NCBI GenBank assembly: GCA_038040395.1
Contig: JBBPIJ010000004.1
Location: forward strand, 134,042 to 198,041
Direction of reading: 5' to 3'
Length of the DNA stretch: 64,000 nt
Origin: VAXT01 sp038040395
GTDB taxonomy: Bacteria; Actinomycetota; Thermoleophilia; Gaiellales; Gaiellaceae
Shown in pieces: positions 52,224 through 62,275 of the stretch. Each line of letters begins with the position of its first letter. Position 1 is the stretch's first letter. The notes beneath the pieces are model-generated. The model did no database searches. It saw only the letters and a list, made by a program, of their open reading frames with translations, and was not told the origin of the DNA. The position numbers and the translations under genes were made by a program.

Positions 52224-52760
52224 TCAGGTCGCAGTTCGGCGAACGAGCACCGCGACGAGGGCAACGGTTCCGATCGCGGCCGCCACGCCGATCGCCTCGA
52301 GCGCAACTCCTCCGCCTCCCGAGGCCGCGGCGACGACGAGAACGAGCCCGGCGACCACAGCTGCTCCCGCGGACACGCCGGCGAGGTGAGCCAGGCGCCG
52401 CTCGAAAAGGCAGGGATCGCTCCACGCCGGCACGCGCCGCTCGATCGACCAGAAGGCGAGCTCCGCAACGAGGAGGAACGCTCCCGCGTAGACGGGCGTG
52501 AGCTCGTCGAGCGCCCGGCCCTGAGCCGCGAACAGGACCGCGTACTCGCCGCCGAGGATCGCGAGGCCCCACCCAAGCACAGCGCCCGACCGAGCGGCGA
52601 GCCCCAGCGCGAGGACCAGCACCGCGAGACCGCCGAGCACGAGCGCGAGCCAGCGCAGGTGGACGTCCTGCAGCGCGGGGTACGCCGCGAGCCCGGCCGC
52701 CGCCGCGAAGGCGACGGCGCCGGTCGCTAGACGCGCACGACTCGGGCGTGGCGCCTGAAT
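52224..52760 (-). CDS. Multi-helix membrane protein of the MoxR/DUF58 cluster, start uncertain
   Basis: About 178 residues with five or six Ala/Leu/Val-rich helices and an ERRVPAWSDPCLFERRLAHLAG loop. It follows DUF58 in the cluster and overlaps its end. No ATG, GTG or TTG fits the natural N-terminus except ATG 52808, which would give an 82-base overlap. ATT 52760 has a perfect AGGAGGTGA ribosome binding site 7 bases upstream and is drawn here, although that site is also coding sequence of DUF58. I do not recognise the family. Confidence 0.65.
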   Translation of the reverse strand: MQAPRPSRARLATGAVAFAAAAGLAAYPALQDVHLRWLALVLGGLAVLVLALGLAARSGAVLGWGLAILGGEYAVLFAAQGRALDELTPVYAGAFLLVAELAFWSIERRVPAWSDPCLFERRLAHLAGVSAGAAVVAGLVLVVAAASGGGGVALEAIGVAAAIGTVALVAVLVRRTAT

Positions 52761-53994
52761 GCCCTCACCTCCTCCACCATGGCCTCCAGCGGAACGCCTT
52801 CGCTCCATTCGACGATGGGAACACCGAGCGACGCGTACCGCGAGCGGAGCGCGTCCCGGCGCAGCCGCCAGAGGCGGTAGGCGAGCCGCTCGGCCTCGGT
52901 CTCACCCGCATCGACGAAGGGGAACGGGGAGAGCTCGATCACTGCCAGGTCGAAGCCGCGGCCGCGGAGGTCGAGGAGCGATCGGACGGACCGCTCGTCG
53001 AGCAGTGGGCTGAGCGCGATGACGAGCGCGCGCGGCGGGAGAGTCCGGGTCGGTATGACGTCGAGGTCCTTCCAGGCGTAGCTCAGCAGGATCTCCGCGT
53101 CGAGCAGCGAGTCCACGATCCGGTAGAGCTGCATCGTCCCGCTCGTCGCCGTCAGCCAGTTGAGGATCCCTCCGAAGGACACGAGGCCTACCCGGTCCTT
53201 CTCCTTCAAGTAGTGCGTGGCGAACGAAGCCGCGGCGCGGACCCCGAGGTCGAGCGTTCCCGTGTCGCCGCGCCTCGCCTCGGCGAACGTATCGAGGAAG
53301 AGCACGACATCGGTGTTGCGCTCAGGATGAGCCTCGTTCACCCAGGGAACGCCTCGCCTCGCCGTTGCCCGCCAGTTGACGCGCCGGACGCGGTCGCCGG
53401 TGGTGAACGGCCGCAGGTCGGCGAACTCGATCCCCTCGCCGCGATGGCGCGCCACCTGATTCCCCGAGAACACCTGCGTCTCGAGAGGCTGGAGCAGCCG
53501 CTCGAGCGTCTCGCCGCTGGGATAGACCTTCAGCCGCCGGCGCGGGCCCGAGGAGCCCTCGAAGACGAGTAGCCCGAACGAGTCACGAACACGCCAGAGA
53601 ACCTCGCCCAGCTCGTAGGTTCCCCAGTGCGCACAACGGATCGGAACGTGCAGAGACTGCCCGGTGTGAGCGGGGAGAGGGATCACGCGCGGGTTCGGCT
53701 CGTCGGTGGCGAGTCCGTCGGGAATCCTCACCAGGAGCTCGAGTCGATCGACTCGTTTGCCGGAGACGAGCTCGAGGTCGAGAGCGACGTGCCGGTCCTC
53801 GAGCTGCCGCTCCCGGTCGAGCTCGGCGTCCATCCGCAGCTCCGGAGGTTGAGCGAGAAGGACCCCGATGCCGACGAGCAGGGCGAACGGAGCGGCGAGC
53901 GCCGCTAGCTCGGGGCGGCCGAGTGCGAGCGCCCCGATCAGGCCCAGGCCCGCGAGCGCGGGATAGACGCGGAGCTTCGCGGTCGCGGCGCGGG

Positions 53995-53998
<4 letters not shown>
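52727..53998 (-). CDS. DUF58 family protein
   Basis: The 423-residue protein has two N-terminal helices (about 10-50), a beta domain, then the DUF58 signature GIEFADLRPFTTGDRVRRVNWRATARRG near 225-250 and a vWA-like C-terminal fold (VVLFLDTFAEAR near 267). DUF58 proteins accompany MoxR ATPases in clusters thought to fold or insert metal ions into envelope proteins. GTG 53998 overlaps the moxR stop by 4 bases. Confidence 0.9.
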
Positions 53999-54956
<958 letters not shown>

Positions 54957-54960
<4 letters not shown>

Positions 54961-55472
54961 AGGCGCTCCAGGCGTTCGACGGTTCGACGAAGCGCAGCCA
55001 GGCCCGGGCCTGGCGCCAACCGGTCGGGTGGCGGCTTGCGCTCGGGGCTCACGAGCTCCCACAGCTCCTCACCGAGGAGCTCACGGACGGCGTCACTACC
55101 CGGGTCGAGCCTCGCCCCACGCTGCTCGAGCAGGGCACTCACAATCTCGCGAACGACCGGACGCACGCGGTAGTGGAGGTCGAACTCCCTCCCGGCGCCC
55201 ATCTTCAGCTCACGGTCGAGGCGGGCGAGCTCCGGGATCTGCGCTACCTCGCGAGCTCTGGGCTCGAGTGCCGTCGCGAGCCGGGACTCCCCCTCCGGCG
55301 GAGCGACCTTGCGGAGCACCTCGGCCATCGACAGGAGCGCCATCAGGCCGAGGACCAGCACGAAGACGTCGAGTTCGATCTCGTGGCGGCCCGGCGCGAG
55401 GCTGCGGACGACGACGAGGCCGACTGTGGCGATGAGCGCGCCAGCGCCCCAGTTGACGGCGAGCTGCCTCAG
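54957..55472 (-). CDS. Membrane-anchored helical protein of the MoxR cluster, starting at CTG
   Basis: The product begins (M)RQLAVNWGAGALIATVGLVVVRS, with a first helix (about 7-23), a second helix (EIELDVFVLVLGLMALLSMAEVL) and a cytoplasmic part of about 110 residues with many Arg/Glu helices. No ATG, GTG or TTG is found before the second helix. CTG 55472 sits in a CTGA overlap with the DUF4129 stop and has a GGAGG site 7 bases upstream, so it is the probable start (171 codons). Proteins of this shape lie between DUF4129 and MoxR genes in Actinomycetota; no family function is known to me. Confidence 0.75.
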
Positions 55473-56344
55473 ATCGAGGCCTCCAGCTCCGCCCGCAGGC
55501 CGGAGAGCGCAGCGATCGCATCGTCCTTCATCTCCACGTCGATCTCGTGCGTGCTGAAACGGGCCCGTTGAAAGAGCTGCGTGAGCAGCCGAATCGAGTG
55601 GGAGCTCGCCTGAACGATGTCCAGCACGCGCGCGAGGTATTCGAGCGGCGCCTCGGTCTCGCGCCGCGGCAGCCCGCGCGCACCCAGCGTTCGCTCCATG
55701 CGCGCGTAGGCCTGGATCACGGCGCGGCGCGGATCGGTCTCCCTGCGAAGGTCGTCCAGCGTCTCGGCGAGTACCTCCGAGAGCGCGACGGCAACCGGGA
55801 CGTCGCGAAGCAGTTCTCGCTTTCGCCGCACGGCGAAGACCATCATCGCGCCGCCGATCCCGAGGATCAGGGAGCCGACGATGAAGACGGGCACCCACTG
55901 GAGCCGCGGCTCGTACGTATCGGCCGGGGCCGGCGGCGTCGTCTTCTTCTCCTTGGCAGGCTTGGCTTTCGCCGGCTTGGCAACCGTCCCGCCCCTGGTC
56001 GGTTCCCGCCCGAACCGGTTGGCAAAGGGGCCGTGCGTAGCGGCGATAAGGACGAGAGCGAGCGCGACGAGGCCCATGAAGAGCCCGAGCCAGTTGTGGC
56101 CCTTGCTCTGCCGTACCTGTTCTGCCCGCCGCGAGGCGAGCAGGAACAGGATGAGCACAGCGCCGATCGGCATGAGAATCACGAAGATGGTCGCGAGGTA
56201 GTCCGCTACGAGCGTCGGCGCGTGCGCGCTCGGCCTGCTCTCACCACCGCCGGGCGATCGCCCCGCCGCCGCGACCGCAACAACCGCGACGAGCCCGAGC
56301 AGCCCGCCGACAGCCCCAATACCGCGCCAGGACCGCTCCTTCAT
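55469..56344 (-). CDS. DUF4129-domain membrane protein
   Basis: The 291-residue protein has three helices (about 10-28, 48-70, 86-103), a Lys/Pro/Ala linker (AKPAKAKPAKEKKTTPPAP), a fourth helix (about 150-172), and a cytoplasmic DUF4129 domain with RRAVIQAYARMERTLGARGLPRRETEAPLEYLARVL near 205-240. DUF4129 domains occur at the end of transglutaminase proteins and in MoxR/DUF58 clusters. It is the first gene of this cluster. The ATG lacks a strong ribosome binding site. Confidence 0.85.
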   Translation of the reverse strand: MKERSWRGIGAVGGLLGLVAVVAVAAAGRSPGGGESRPSAHAPTLVADYLATIFVILMPIGAVLILFLLASRRAEQVRQSKGHNWLGLFMGLVALALVLIAATHGPFANRFGREPTRGGTVAKPAKAKPAKEKKTTPPAPADTYEPRLQWVPVFIVGSLILGIGGAMMVFAVRRKRELLRDVPVAVALSEVLAETLDDLRRETDPRRAVIQAYARMERTLGARGLPRRETEAPLEYLARVLDIVQASSHSIRLLTQLFQRARFSTHEIDVEMKDDAIAALSGLRAELEASI

Positions 56345-56377
56345 GGCCGCACACTAGCGGCACTCCGAATGGGAGCT

Positions 56378-57157
56378 CTAAGGGGAGTAGCGGGCGATGA
56401 AGGCGTCCACGGCCCCCTGCGCATCTGGCTTCCCGAGCATGAACACCCCGTGCTCGAAGCCCGAGAAGATCATCAACTGCTTCTCGGGGAAACCGTCGGC
56501 GTCGTACAGCTCCTGCGCCTCCTCGGTGAAGGGGTGGTCCTCCTCCGTCGCGAGGAAGAGCGCGGTCACTCGGAACGCGCGGACCGCATTGACGATGTTC
56601 ATCCGCTTGTACCGGCTCGGGCTGGAGAGACTGAACACGCCGCTCACCGGCGGGACGCTCCGGGCGGCGGCCGAGAGCACGGCGGCGGCGCCGAGCGAGG
56701 CGCCTCCGAGAACGATGCTGGTCGCTCCACGTGAGCGCAGGGCCGCAATCGCACCGAGCACGTCGTAGTCGACCCGGTCTCGTCTCGTCGAGCGTGAAGC
56801 CTGCCCGGAGGAGCCGAAGCCTCGGTGGTCGAAGATGAGCACGCGGTAGCCGCGAGCCGCGAGGGTGCGAGCGAAGGGAGCCCAGATGCAGAGGTCCGAG
56901 GCACCCTGGTGGGCAAGGATGACGGCGCGCGGGCCGCTGCCCAGCAGGACGCCGATCAGCCGCACGCCGTCGCTCGCCCTGAACCTGAGCACGTGTTGGC
57001 GTTCGGCGCGAGTCACGCAGGTCTCTCGCAGTCGCAGCGGCTTCAGGCGACTCGACTGGGCAAGCGCGCCGGTCTCGGCGGCGGCGGGAACCGAGGTGCC
57101 GGGCGTCGCCAGGACCACGAGTGCGGCGCACAGGCCGACGCAGGCTGACCTCCTCAT
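56378..57157 (-). CDS. Secreted alpha/beta hydrolase
   Basis: The 259-residue protein has a signal peptide (MRRSACVGLCAALVVLATPG) and a dienelactone-hydrolase-like fold: VILAHQGASDLCIWAPFARTLAARGYRVLIFDHRGFGSSG near 78-118, the nucleophile elbow GGASLGA near 150 (Ser in GxSxG) and the catalytic His in GFEHGVF near 237. Substrate unknown, likely an ester. ATG 57157 overlaps the padR stop by 4 bases, so the regulator and hydrolase share a transcript. Confidence 0.88.
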   Translation of the reverse strand: MRRSACVGLCAALVVLATPGTSVPAAAETGALAQSSRLKPLRLRETCVTRAERQHVLRFRASDGVRLIGVLLGSGPRAVILAHQGASDLCIWAPFARTLAARGYRVLIFDHRGFGSSGQASRSTRRDRVDYDVLGAIAALRSRGATSIVLGGASLGAAAVLSAAARSVPPVSGVFSLSSPSRYKRMNIVNAVRAFRVTALFLATEEDHPFTEEAQELYDADGFPEKQLMIFSGFEHGVFMLGKPDAQGAVDAFIARYSP

Positions 57158-57717
57158 CGTCCTCTCCGCTTTCCGAGCGTCCGCTCGACGTCGTCTGCCC
57201 AGCCGATGATCGCCTCGGCGTAGCGCTGGCCGTACATGCGGGTCAGCTGGGGAAAAAGGTCGTGCTTGTCGCGGCGCGCCTGGTCGTCGATCGCGTCGAG
57301 CTCGTCCCTCAGCTGCACCATCTCGGCTCGCTTCGCGCGCACCTGCTCGAGCAGGATCTCCGGGGAGGCGTGCTCGCCGAAGAAGATCTTGAGCAGGAGC
57401 GGGTTGCGGTCGGGAGTCGGGGGGGCCGGGGTCTCCTCGATCCACCTGCGGAGAGCCGCCCGTCCGCGCGCCGTGATCCGGTAGACATGCTTGTCGGGGC
57501 GCCGCTCCTGAGCAACCGTTCTGCTCGTTGCGTAGCCGGCTTCGACCAAGCTGGGCAGGACAGCGTAGATCTGGCTCTTCGCCGGCCCCCAGAAGTACCC
57601 GACGCTGCGGTCGATCGCCTTCTTGAGGTCATAGCCGGACTTCGGCCCGTGCGCGAGGGAGCCGAGGACTGCACATTCCGTTGTCGTGAGCGTCGCTGAC
57701 TTGGTCTCGACCGGCAT
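57154..57717 (-). CDS. PadR-family transcriptional regulator
   Basis: The 187-residue protein shows TTTECAVLGSLAHGPKSGYDLKKAID, VGYFWGPAKSQIYAVLPSLVEAGYA and RRPDKHVYRITARGRAALRRWIEE, the PadR winged helix (residues 10-90), with a C-terminal dimerisation coiled coil typical of the Vir/AphA subfamily. PadR proteins repress detoxification or transport genes. A 19-bp palindrome overlaps its start codon, so it is probably autoregulated together with the hydrolase. Confidence 0.92.
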   Translation of the reverse strand: MPVETKSATLTTTECAVLGSLAHGPKSGYDLKKAIDRSVGYFWGPAKSQIYAVLPSLVEAGYATSRTVAQERRPDKHVYRITARGRAALRRWIEETPAPPTPDRNPLLLKIFFGEHASPEILLEQVRAKRAEMVQLRDELDAIDDQARRDKHDLFPQLTRMYGQRYAEAIIGWADDVERTLGKRRGR

Positions 57718-57734
57718 AGTCCGGTGCGGACTAT
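57716..57734. promoter_or_regulatory. Palindromic operator at the padR start
   Basis: ATAGTCC GGTGC GGACTAT, a perfect 7-base inverted repeat with 5-base spacer, covers the start codon of padR and the stop of the lipid kinase gene. It is a good candidate PadR operator for autoregulation. Confidence 0.65.
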
Positions 57735-58597
57735 ACCAGTACGAGCGCTGCGCCTCGCTCCGCCTCGAAGATCGCGGAGGTCACGTCGCCCAGATCCTCG
57801 CCGTCCACCTGGAGCGGCATGGGCGCGTCGCAGACGACCTCGATGCGGTCGAGGTCGTGCCCGTAGACGACGTCGCTCGCTCCGGGCTGCCCACGGCCGA
57901 GCAGTGCGTGGCCGAGGAGCCGCGGCAGTGACAAAGGCGTGACGGCGCGCGGCGCGACGAGATCGATGCCGAGCTCGAAGCTCGCCTGCGGCGCGATGCG
58001 CATGGGAATGGGCCCCGCATAGGTGTACGGGCTCCCGTTCGCAACGAGCGCGAACGCCGCCCGGCCGAGCCCGAGGATCTCGAGAGCGGGCTCGAAGCGG
58101 CCGCGATGCGCTGCAATGACGCGCGCGAACTCCCACACGAACACGAGGTTCCCGGCTCGGGCACCGTCCTCGGCCCGCCCGCGCGCCTCGAGCCGGCGGA
58201 TCGCCTCGGCGTCGAGCCCGATGCCCGCGGCGAACGCGAATCGACGCCCGTTGACCCGGCCGAGTGAGATTCGCCGGGTGCGGCCCGCAACGAGTCGTTC
58301 CGCGGCTTGGATCGGGTCTCTCGGCAAGCCGAGCGCACGCGGGAGCACGTTCGCCCCGCCTCCCGGAAGAAAGCCGACAGGAGTCTCCGCGTCGAGCCCG
58401 TTCAGGACCTCGTTGAAGCCCCCGTCGCCGGAGAAGACGTAGACGGCCTCGGCGCCATGCGCTGCGTGTGCGAGCTCGGTGGCGTGACCGCGATGCTCCG
58501 TCCGGCGCACTTCGACATCTCCGAGGATCCCGGCGACTGCCTCGATTCGCTCCTCGCTGACGCTGCTCGCGTAGGGGTTGACGATCAGGAGCCGCAG
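57731..58597 (-). CDS. Diacylglycerol/lipid kinase-family protein starting at CTG
   Basis: The product reads (M)RLLIVNPYASSVSEERIEAV, then VYVFSGDGGFNEVLNGL near 60-76, GFLPGGGANVLPRALGLP and GIGLDAEAIRRLE, ending in a beta domain with PLQVDGEDLGD. These are the DAGK_cat motifs (NPxxG-like, GGDGT-like as SGDGG, GTxND-like as GGANVL). The only normal start, GTG 58510, would cut off the NPYAS motif; CTG 58597 has GAGG 7-10 bases upstream and gives 288 codons. Likely phosphorylates a lipid such as diacylglycerol or a polyprenol. The gene ends at the PadR operator. Confidence 0.85.
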   Translation of the reverse strand: MRLLIVNPYASSVSEERIEAVAGILGDVEVRRTEHRGHATELAHAAHGAEAVYVFSGDGGFNEVLNGLDAETPVGFLPGGGANVLPRALGLPRDPIQAAERLVAGRTRRISLGRVNGRRFAFAAGIGLDAEAIRRLEARGRAEDGARAGNLVFVWEFARVIAAHRGRFEPALEILGLGRAAFALVANGSPYTYAGPIPMRIAPQASFELGIDLVAPRAVTPLSLPRLLGHALLGRGQPGASDVVYGHDLDRIEVVCDAPMPLQVDGEDLGDVTSAIFEAERGAALVLV

Positions 58598-58598
58598 G

Positions 58599-59078
58599 CT
58601 ATTCCTCGGAGATCGGCCCGAGGTCGTAGCCCTCGAACTTCATCTCTTCCGCGGCCTCCGCGATCTGTCGCACCGCCGAGTTCTGTGGGATCGACTGGTT
58701 GAACCTCGTGACGCCGGCGGAGTCGCCCTGCTCCGCGGCTGCGCGAAGCTCGTCGAGGTCGTCCGCGTAGGCGCGCAGGCCCGCCACGAGCTGGTCGTTC
58801 TCCCGCGCTATCGCACCCGGCGGCTTTGCGTCGTCGAGCTCGTCCGCGGCCCGTCTCAGCTCGTCCTGGGCTTCGGCGACACGCGTCGCAAGCAGCTTCG
58901 TCGAGGTCACGTTCGTCTTCCGAAAGGCCTCCTGCACGTCCGCGTAGACGGCGCGCACCTTCTCCTCGTACTCCGGCTTCGACAACGTGCCGCCGTCCCC
59001 GCCGCGGGGCACGAGCAGGATGGCCGCGAGCGCCACGACAGCGACGACCGCCCCGGCGAGCACTCGACGAGAAGGCAT
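58599..59078 (-). CDS. Membrane-anchored/secreted helical hypothetical protein
   Basis: A 159-residue product with an N-terminal hydrophobic anchor (about 6-23, LAGAVVAVVALAAILLVP) and a mature part of long amphipathic helices (VRAVYADVQEAFRKTNVTST, AEAQDELRRAADELDD, LRAYADDLDELRAAAEQGD), likely a helical bundle outside the membrane. No lipobox. Similar helical proteins are common in Thermoleophilia and lack an assigned function. It ends 2 bases before the CTG start of the lipid kinase. Confidence 0.7.
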   Translation of the reverse strand: MPSRRVLAGAVVAVVALAAILLVPRGGDGGTLSKPEYEEKVRAVYADVQEAFRKTNVTSTKLLATRVAEAQDELRRAADELDDAKPPGAIARENDQLVAGLRAYADDLDELRAAAEQGDSAGVTRFNQSIPQNSAVRQIAEAAEEMKFEGYDLGPISEE

Positions 59079-59135
59079 GGCTCGAAGTCTAGGGAGGAGA
59101 GGCCAGCCGAAAGCCGGCCTCTCCCGACCCAGTCT

Positions 59136-62069
59136 CTAGTTCCTGTGGATCTGGATGTTGCCCTTGCTGAGTGTCCCGCCGCGGCTTCCGCCTGGGTTCA
59201 TCGTTAGCGTGAAGATGTCGTTGATCGACGACTCGCCGCCGTCCACGACGTCCACTGTGTAGCTGACGTCATCACCGTTGTTCCTGCCGGCACCCTTGAT
59301 CTTCGCGTGCGCGGCATCCGAACAGGTCGCCGAGGTGATCGTGAGCGTCTTGAAGTCGGCGCTCGCGTCTCGGTAGGCGATCGACCCCCTGGGAGGAATG
59401 CCCGTGTGGACATTCAGGCTGAACTTCCCGCCCGCGACCGAGATCGTTCCGCTGCCGGTGATCTTGCACGGAACGGACGGGGGTGGCGGTGGCGGGGCCG
59501 TCGGGAGGAGGAAGTCCATCGAGGGCGTGTTGTCGAACGGATAGAGGAAGGACTGCACCCTTTGGTCCGGAGACACCGTATTTCCGAGCGAGAACGCCGT
59601 CCCGTCGTAGAAGCGAGAGCCCGCCGTCGCCCCGACCTGGACCGGCCGCTGGCCAGGGCCCGTAGGGCCGCTGAGGGCGCGCAGGAGGTAACGGGGGAGA
59701 CTGAACCTGATCGTTCCGGTCGCCTGATTGACGTCGCCCTGGATCGGCTGGTCGCCTGGGTAGAGAATGCACTTGTCCTGCGACACCGGCCCCGTCGACT
59801 CACAGAGCGGGGAGCCTGTCGTGTAGTCGTTGTAGCCGAAGCTGAACCCCTGCACGGGGTTCCAGCGGGCCCCGGCCGCGACGTCCTGGTAGCCGTTGGT
59901 GAAGCGCAGCAACCAGAGCAACGACAGCGACTGCGTCCGCGTGGACGTCGCCATCAGCGAGGTGGCCGAGAGGTCGCTCACGCGCATCGTCACGGTCACT
60001 CCACCGTTCGCAACGGGCGTTCCGTCGAGCAGGTCGATCTCCGGCCCGACCGACACCGATGTGAAGTCGGCCGCCGGCTCGTTCGTGGTCGCGGGGTCAG
60101 GCGGCGCGACGCCTACACCCAGCGCGGAGTAGGACGAGAGCGCGTCGCCGGTCGGGTCGGTCGAGGAGCTCCGGAGTACCTGATGCCCCGCATCCGACGT
60201 GATCGTGCCGCCGTTGAGCGCTGGCCCGCCGATCTGCGTCGACACCATCGTCGAGGCGACGTGGCCAGTGGCCTCGTCCGGAACCTTGTTCGCCCGGTCC
60301 CACGTGACGTAGATCCGGCCGTCGGCCCGGTTCGTGTCGAGCGAGATGAAGTCCGCCATCGAGCGGTCCCCGGGCGGCACTGCGAGGTCGCAGCCGAGGC
60401 CGTTGATGCAGATCGAGTCGTAGTGGAACGGGTGTGTCGTGACCTTGACCTGGCTGAAGGTCGGCGGGCTGGTCGGATCTTGCGACAGGGCGTTCACGGT
60501 CTGGTTGACGTAGATGTTCCAGCTGGCCTTGAAGTCACCGCTGTTCGGATCGCCGTCGCTCTCCGTGCCGACGAATACGACCGCAGCGCGCCCAGGGGCT
60601 CCACCGGCGGTCACCCACGCGAAGAGGGTCGTGCGAACCGCGTCACGATCGACCTGCGTCGGCGCCGAGAACCCCGGGTTCACGGTGGGCAGGTTCGTGG
60701 AAGCCGTCACGGACTCGTTGCAGCCGCCAACCCTGTCGGCGGTCAGGCTGACGAGATACGTGTGAAACCTCTCGTTCTCGCCATAGACGACGTAGATGTT
60801 GCCGGCGTTGTCGTGGTCGGCCGTGGCAAAGAGCGTCGTCGTGCCCGGCGCGACCGCCGCCAGGCAGTCGGTCCAGGTCACGCCCTTGTCCTGGGAGATC
60901 GAGAGATTCACGTGGTCGCCATCATCAGAAGTGCGATCCCACGCGAAGTAGACGACGCCGTTCGGATACGCGGCCGTCGGCTCGATGTACCGCATCGGGC
61001 CGGGGAAGCGCGGAGTGCGCGCGGCCCGGGCAGAGTCCACCTGGTAGGTGAGCCCGCCGTCGGTCGACCGCTGGACGACGACGTTCCTGGGCTGCTGCTG
61101 GTTGTAGCTCAGAAGCACCGTGTGGTCGTCGACGAAGGTCATCCACTGACGGTCGGCGCCGGCGCCCTCGTCGGTGTTCCCGTTGCCGGCTGGACCGCCG
61201 CTCGCGAGGCTCTGGCCACCGTTGGCCGAGGTGGACGTGGCGAACCCGGTGAGCGGCCCGAGGCCCGTGTACGCGTACTGGTAGAACCCGCGTGCGTTGC
61301 GGCTCGTGCCGAACGCGAGGCCGCAGTCGCCACCGCCGCCTGCCGACTGCTGGCCGCGTGGCGGCGTGCCGAGCATGTGGAACTGGTCGCCGTGATCGGT
61401 CGAGACCTGCGCGTAGTCGGAGAAGTTCGAGAAGCCGGTCGGTCCGCAGTCGTAAACACGGCCGTCCTTGTCGATCTCGAGCAGCGGCTCGGCCTGATCA
61501 CGCTGGTTGTCGGAGGCCACCGCGGCCGAGAAGGCAAGGCCGTTGGCTGGGGCGGAAGGAATGATGTCGTTGAGGTGCGCGGCCGTCGTGAGCTCGAGCC
61601 TGCCCTCGTAGTTGACCGGCACAGGCGAGAGGAAGGAGCACGCCAGCACCGTGTAGTTCCCGGCCGGGAGGTTGGTCGCGGAAACGGTCTCCACGTTGCT
61701 TCCACCGTCGCTCGATCCGACCTCCGTCCCGTCTGGAGCGAGGACGGTGAGGATCTCGTCGGAGGTACCCGCGTCAGCCCACGTGATCGAGAACCTGAAC
61801 CGCGCCTCGACCGTGTCGTAGGTCCCGGGCGGCACGTTGACTGTGACTACGTGCTGATCCGACACGGGCTGGAAAGCGCCTGAGCAGCTGCTCGTGGCGT
61901 TCGCGCCCGGCAGGATCGTGCCGGTCCATGTGTCCGTGACGGTCTGGCCCACCGTGGACGGAACGGTCACGCTGCTCGTAGGCGGAACCGATCCCGCCGC
62001 CGAACCGCTCAGAACCGCCACGACGAGCGCGGCGAGCAACCCGAGAGTTAGAAGACCTGCTTTACGCAT
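59136..62069 (-). CDS. Large secreted BNR/sialidase-fold-like protein
   Basis: The 977-residue product from ATG 62069 has a Sec signal peptide (MRKAGLLTLGLLAALVVAVLSG, cleavage near GSAAGS), an N-terminal beta domain with Cys, then repeated VVQRSTDGGLTYQVDS and SISQDKGVTWTDCLAA (Asp-box/BNR-like repeats with S/T-x-D-x-G-x-T-W) of a beta-propeller, and a C-terminal region including KITGSGTISVAGGKFSLNVH. No catalytic residues of a sialidase can be set by eye. A good promoter lies upstream. The protein is rich in Gly, Thr, Ser and Asn, fitting an exposed surface role. Confidence 0.75.
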   Translation of the reverse strand: MRKAGLLTLGLLAALVVAVLSGSAAGSVPPTSSVTVPSTVGQTVTDTWTGTILPGANATSSCSGAFQPVSDQHVVTVNVPPGTYDTVEARFRFSITWADAGTSDEILTVLAPDGTEVGSSDGGSNVETVSATNLPAGNYTVLACSFLSPVPVNYEGRLELTTAAHLNDIIPSAPANGLAFSAAVASDNQRDQAEPLLEIDKDGRVYDCGPTGFSNFSDYAQVSTDHGDQFHMLGTPPRGQQSAGGGGDCGLAFGTSRNARGFYQYAYTGLGPLTGFATSTSANGGQSLASGGPAGNGNTDEGAGADRQWMTFVDDHTVLLSYNQQQPRNVVVQRSTDGGLTYQVDSARAARTPRFPGPMRYIEPTAAYPNGVVYFAWDRTSDDGDHVNLSISQDKGVTWTDCLAAVAPGTTTLFATADHDNAGNIYVVYGENERFHTYLVSLTADRVGGCNESVTASTNLPTVNPGFSAPTQVDRDAVRTTLFAWVTAGGAPGRAAVVFVGTESDGDPNSGDFKASWNIYVNQTVNALSQDPTSPPTFSQVKVTTHPFHYDSICINGLGCDLAVPPGDRSMADFISLDTNRADGRIYVTWDRANKVPDEATGHVASTMVSTQIGGPALNGGTITSDAGHQVLRSSSTDPTGDALSSYSALGVGVAPPDPATTNEPAADFTSVSVGPEIDLLDGTPVANGGVTVTMRVSDLSATSLMATSTRTQSLSLLWLLRFTNGYQDVAAGARWNPVQGFSFGYNDYTTGSPLCESTGPVSQDKCILYPGDQPIQGDVNQATGTIRFSLPRYLLRALSGPTGPGQRPVQVGATAGSRFYDGTAFSLGNTVSPDQRVQSFLYPFDNTPSMDFLLPTAPPPPPPSVPCKITGSGTISVAGGKFSLNVHTGIPPRGSIAYRDASADFKTLTITSATCSDAAHAKIKGAGRNNGDDVSYTVDVVDGGESSINDIFTLTMNPGGSRGGTLSKGNIQIHRN

Positions 62070-62119
62070 CAAACGCCCCCTGCCTGGCCGATGAATAATT
62101 CCCGCTGAAAAGCGGCGCA

Positions 62120-62148
62120 ACTATATGGCTCCAACGGCGAATTGGCAA
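62120..62148 (-). promoter_or_regulatory. Promoter of the large secreted protein
   Basis: On the minus strand TTGCCA (62148-62143), a 17-base spacer and TATAGT (62125-62120) form a good sigma-70-type promoter. A CCGCT-GAAA-AGCGG hairpin at 62102-62115 would lie at the 5' end of the transcript. The gene starts at 62069. Confidence 0.65.
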
Positions 62149-62174
62149 ATCTAGATACGGGCGCTGATTTTCAA

Positions 62175-62206
62175 CTCATTTCGATTGACTAATCAGTCAA
62201 AATGAG
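62175..62206. promoter_or_regulatory. Palindrome of TetR-operator type
   Basis: TTGACT-AATC-AGTCAA (62185-62200) sits within outer arms CTCATTT and AATGAG in an AT-rich gap. TGACTNNTCAGTCA-like palindromes are common operators of TetR proteins; the tetR gene ends 70 bases to the right and the secreted protein promoter starts 27 bases to the left. It could also act as a transcript-end hairpin for tetR. Confidence 0.55.
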
Positions 62207-62275
62207 CGGAATGTAACGACTGGAATTACAATCCGGCCCGCGTATGTATTGAAACCTGCGCGAAGATTCCGGTTT

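Noticed and set aside
59307..61883. 858-codon open frame on the plus strand opposite the large secreted protein
   Set aside because: High-GC shadow frame: it is mostly Arg, Val, Gly and Asp without motifs, whereas the minus strand has a signal peptide, promoter and repeat motifs.
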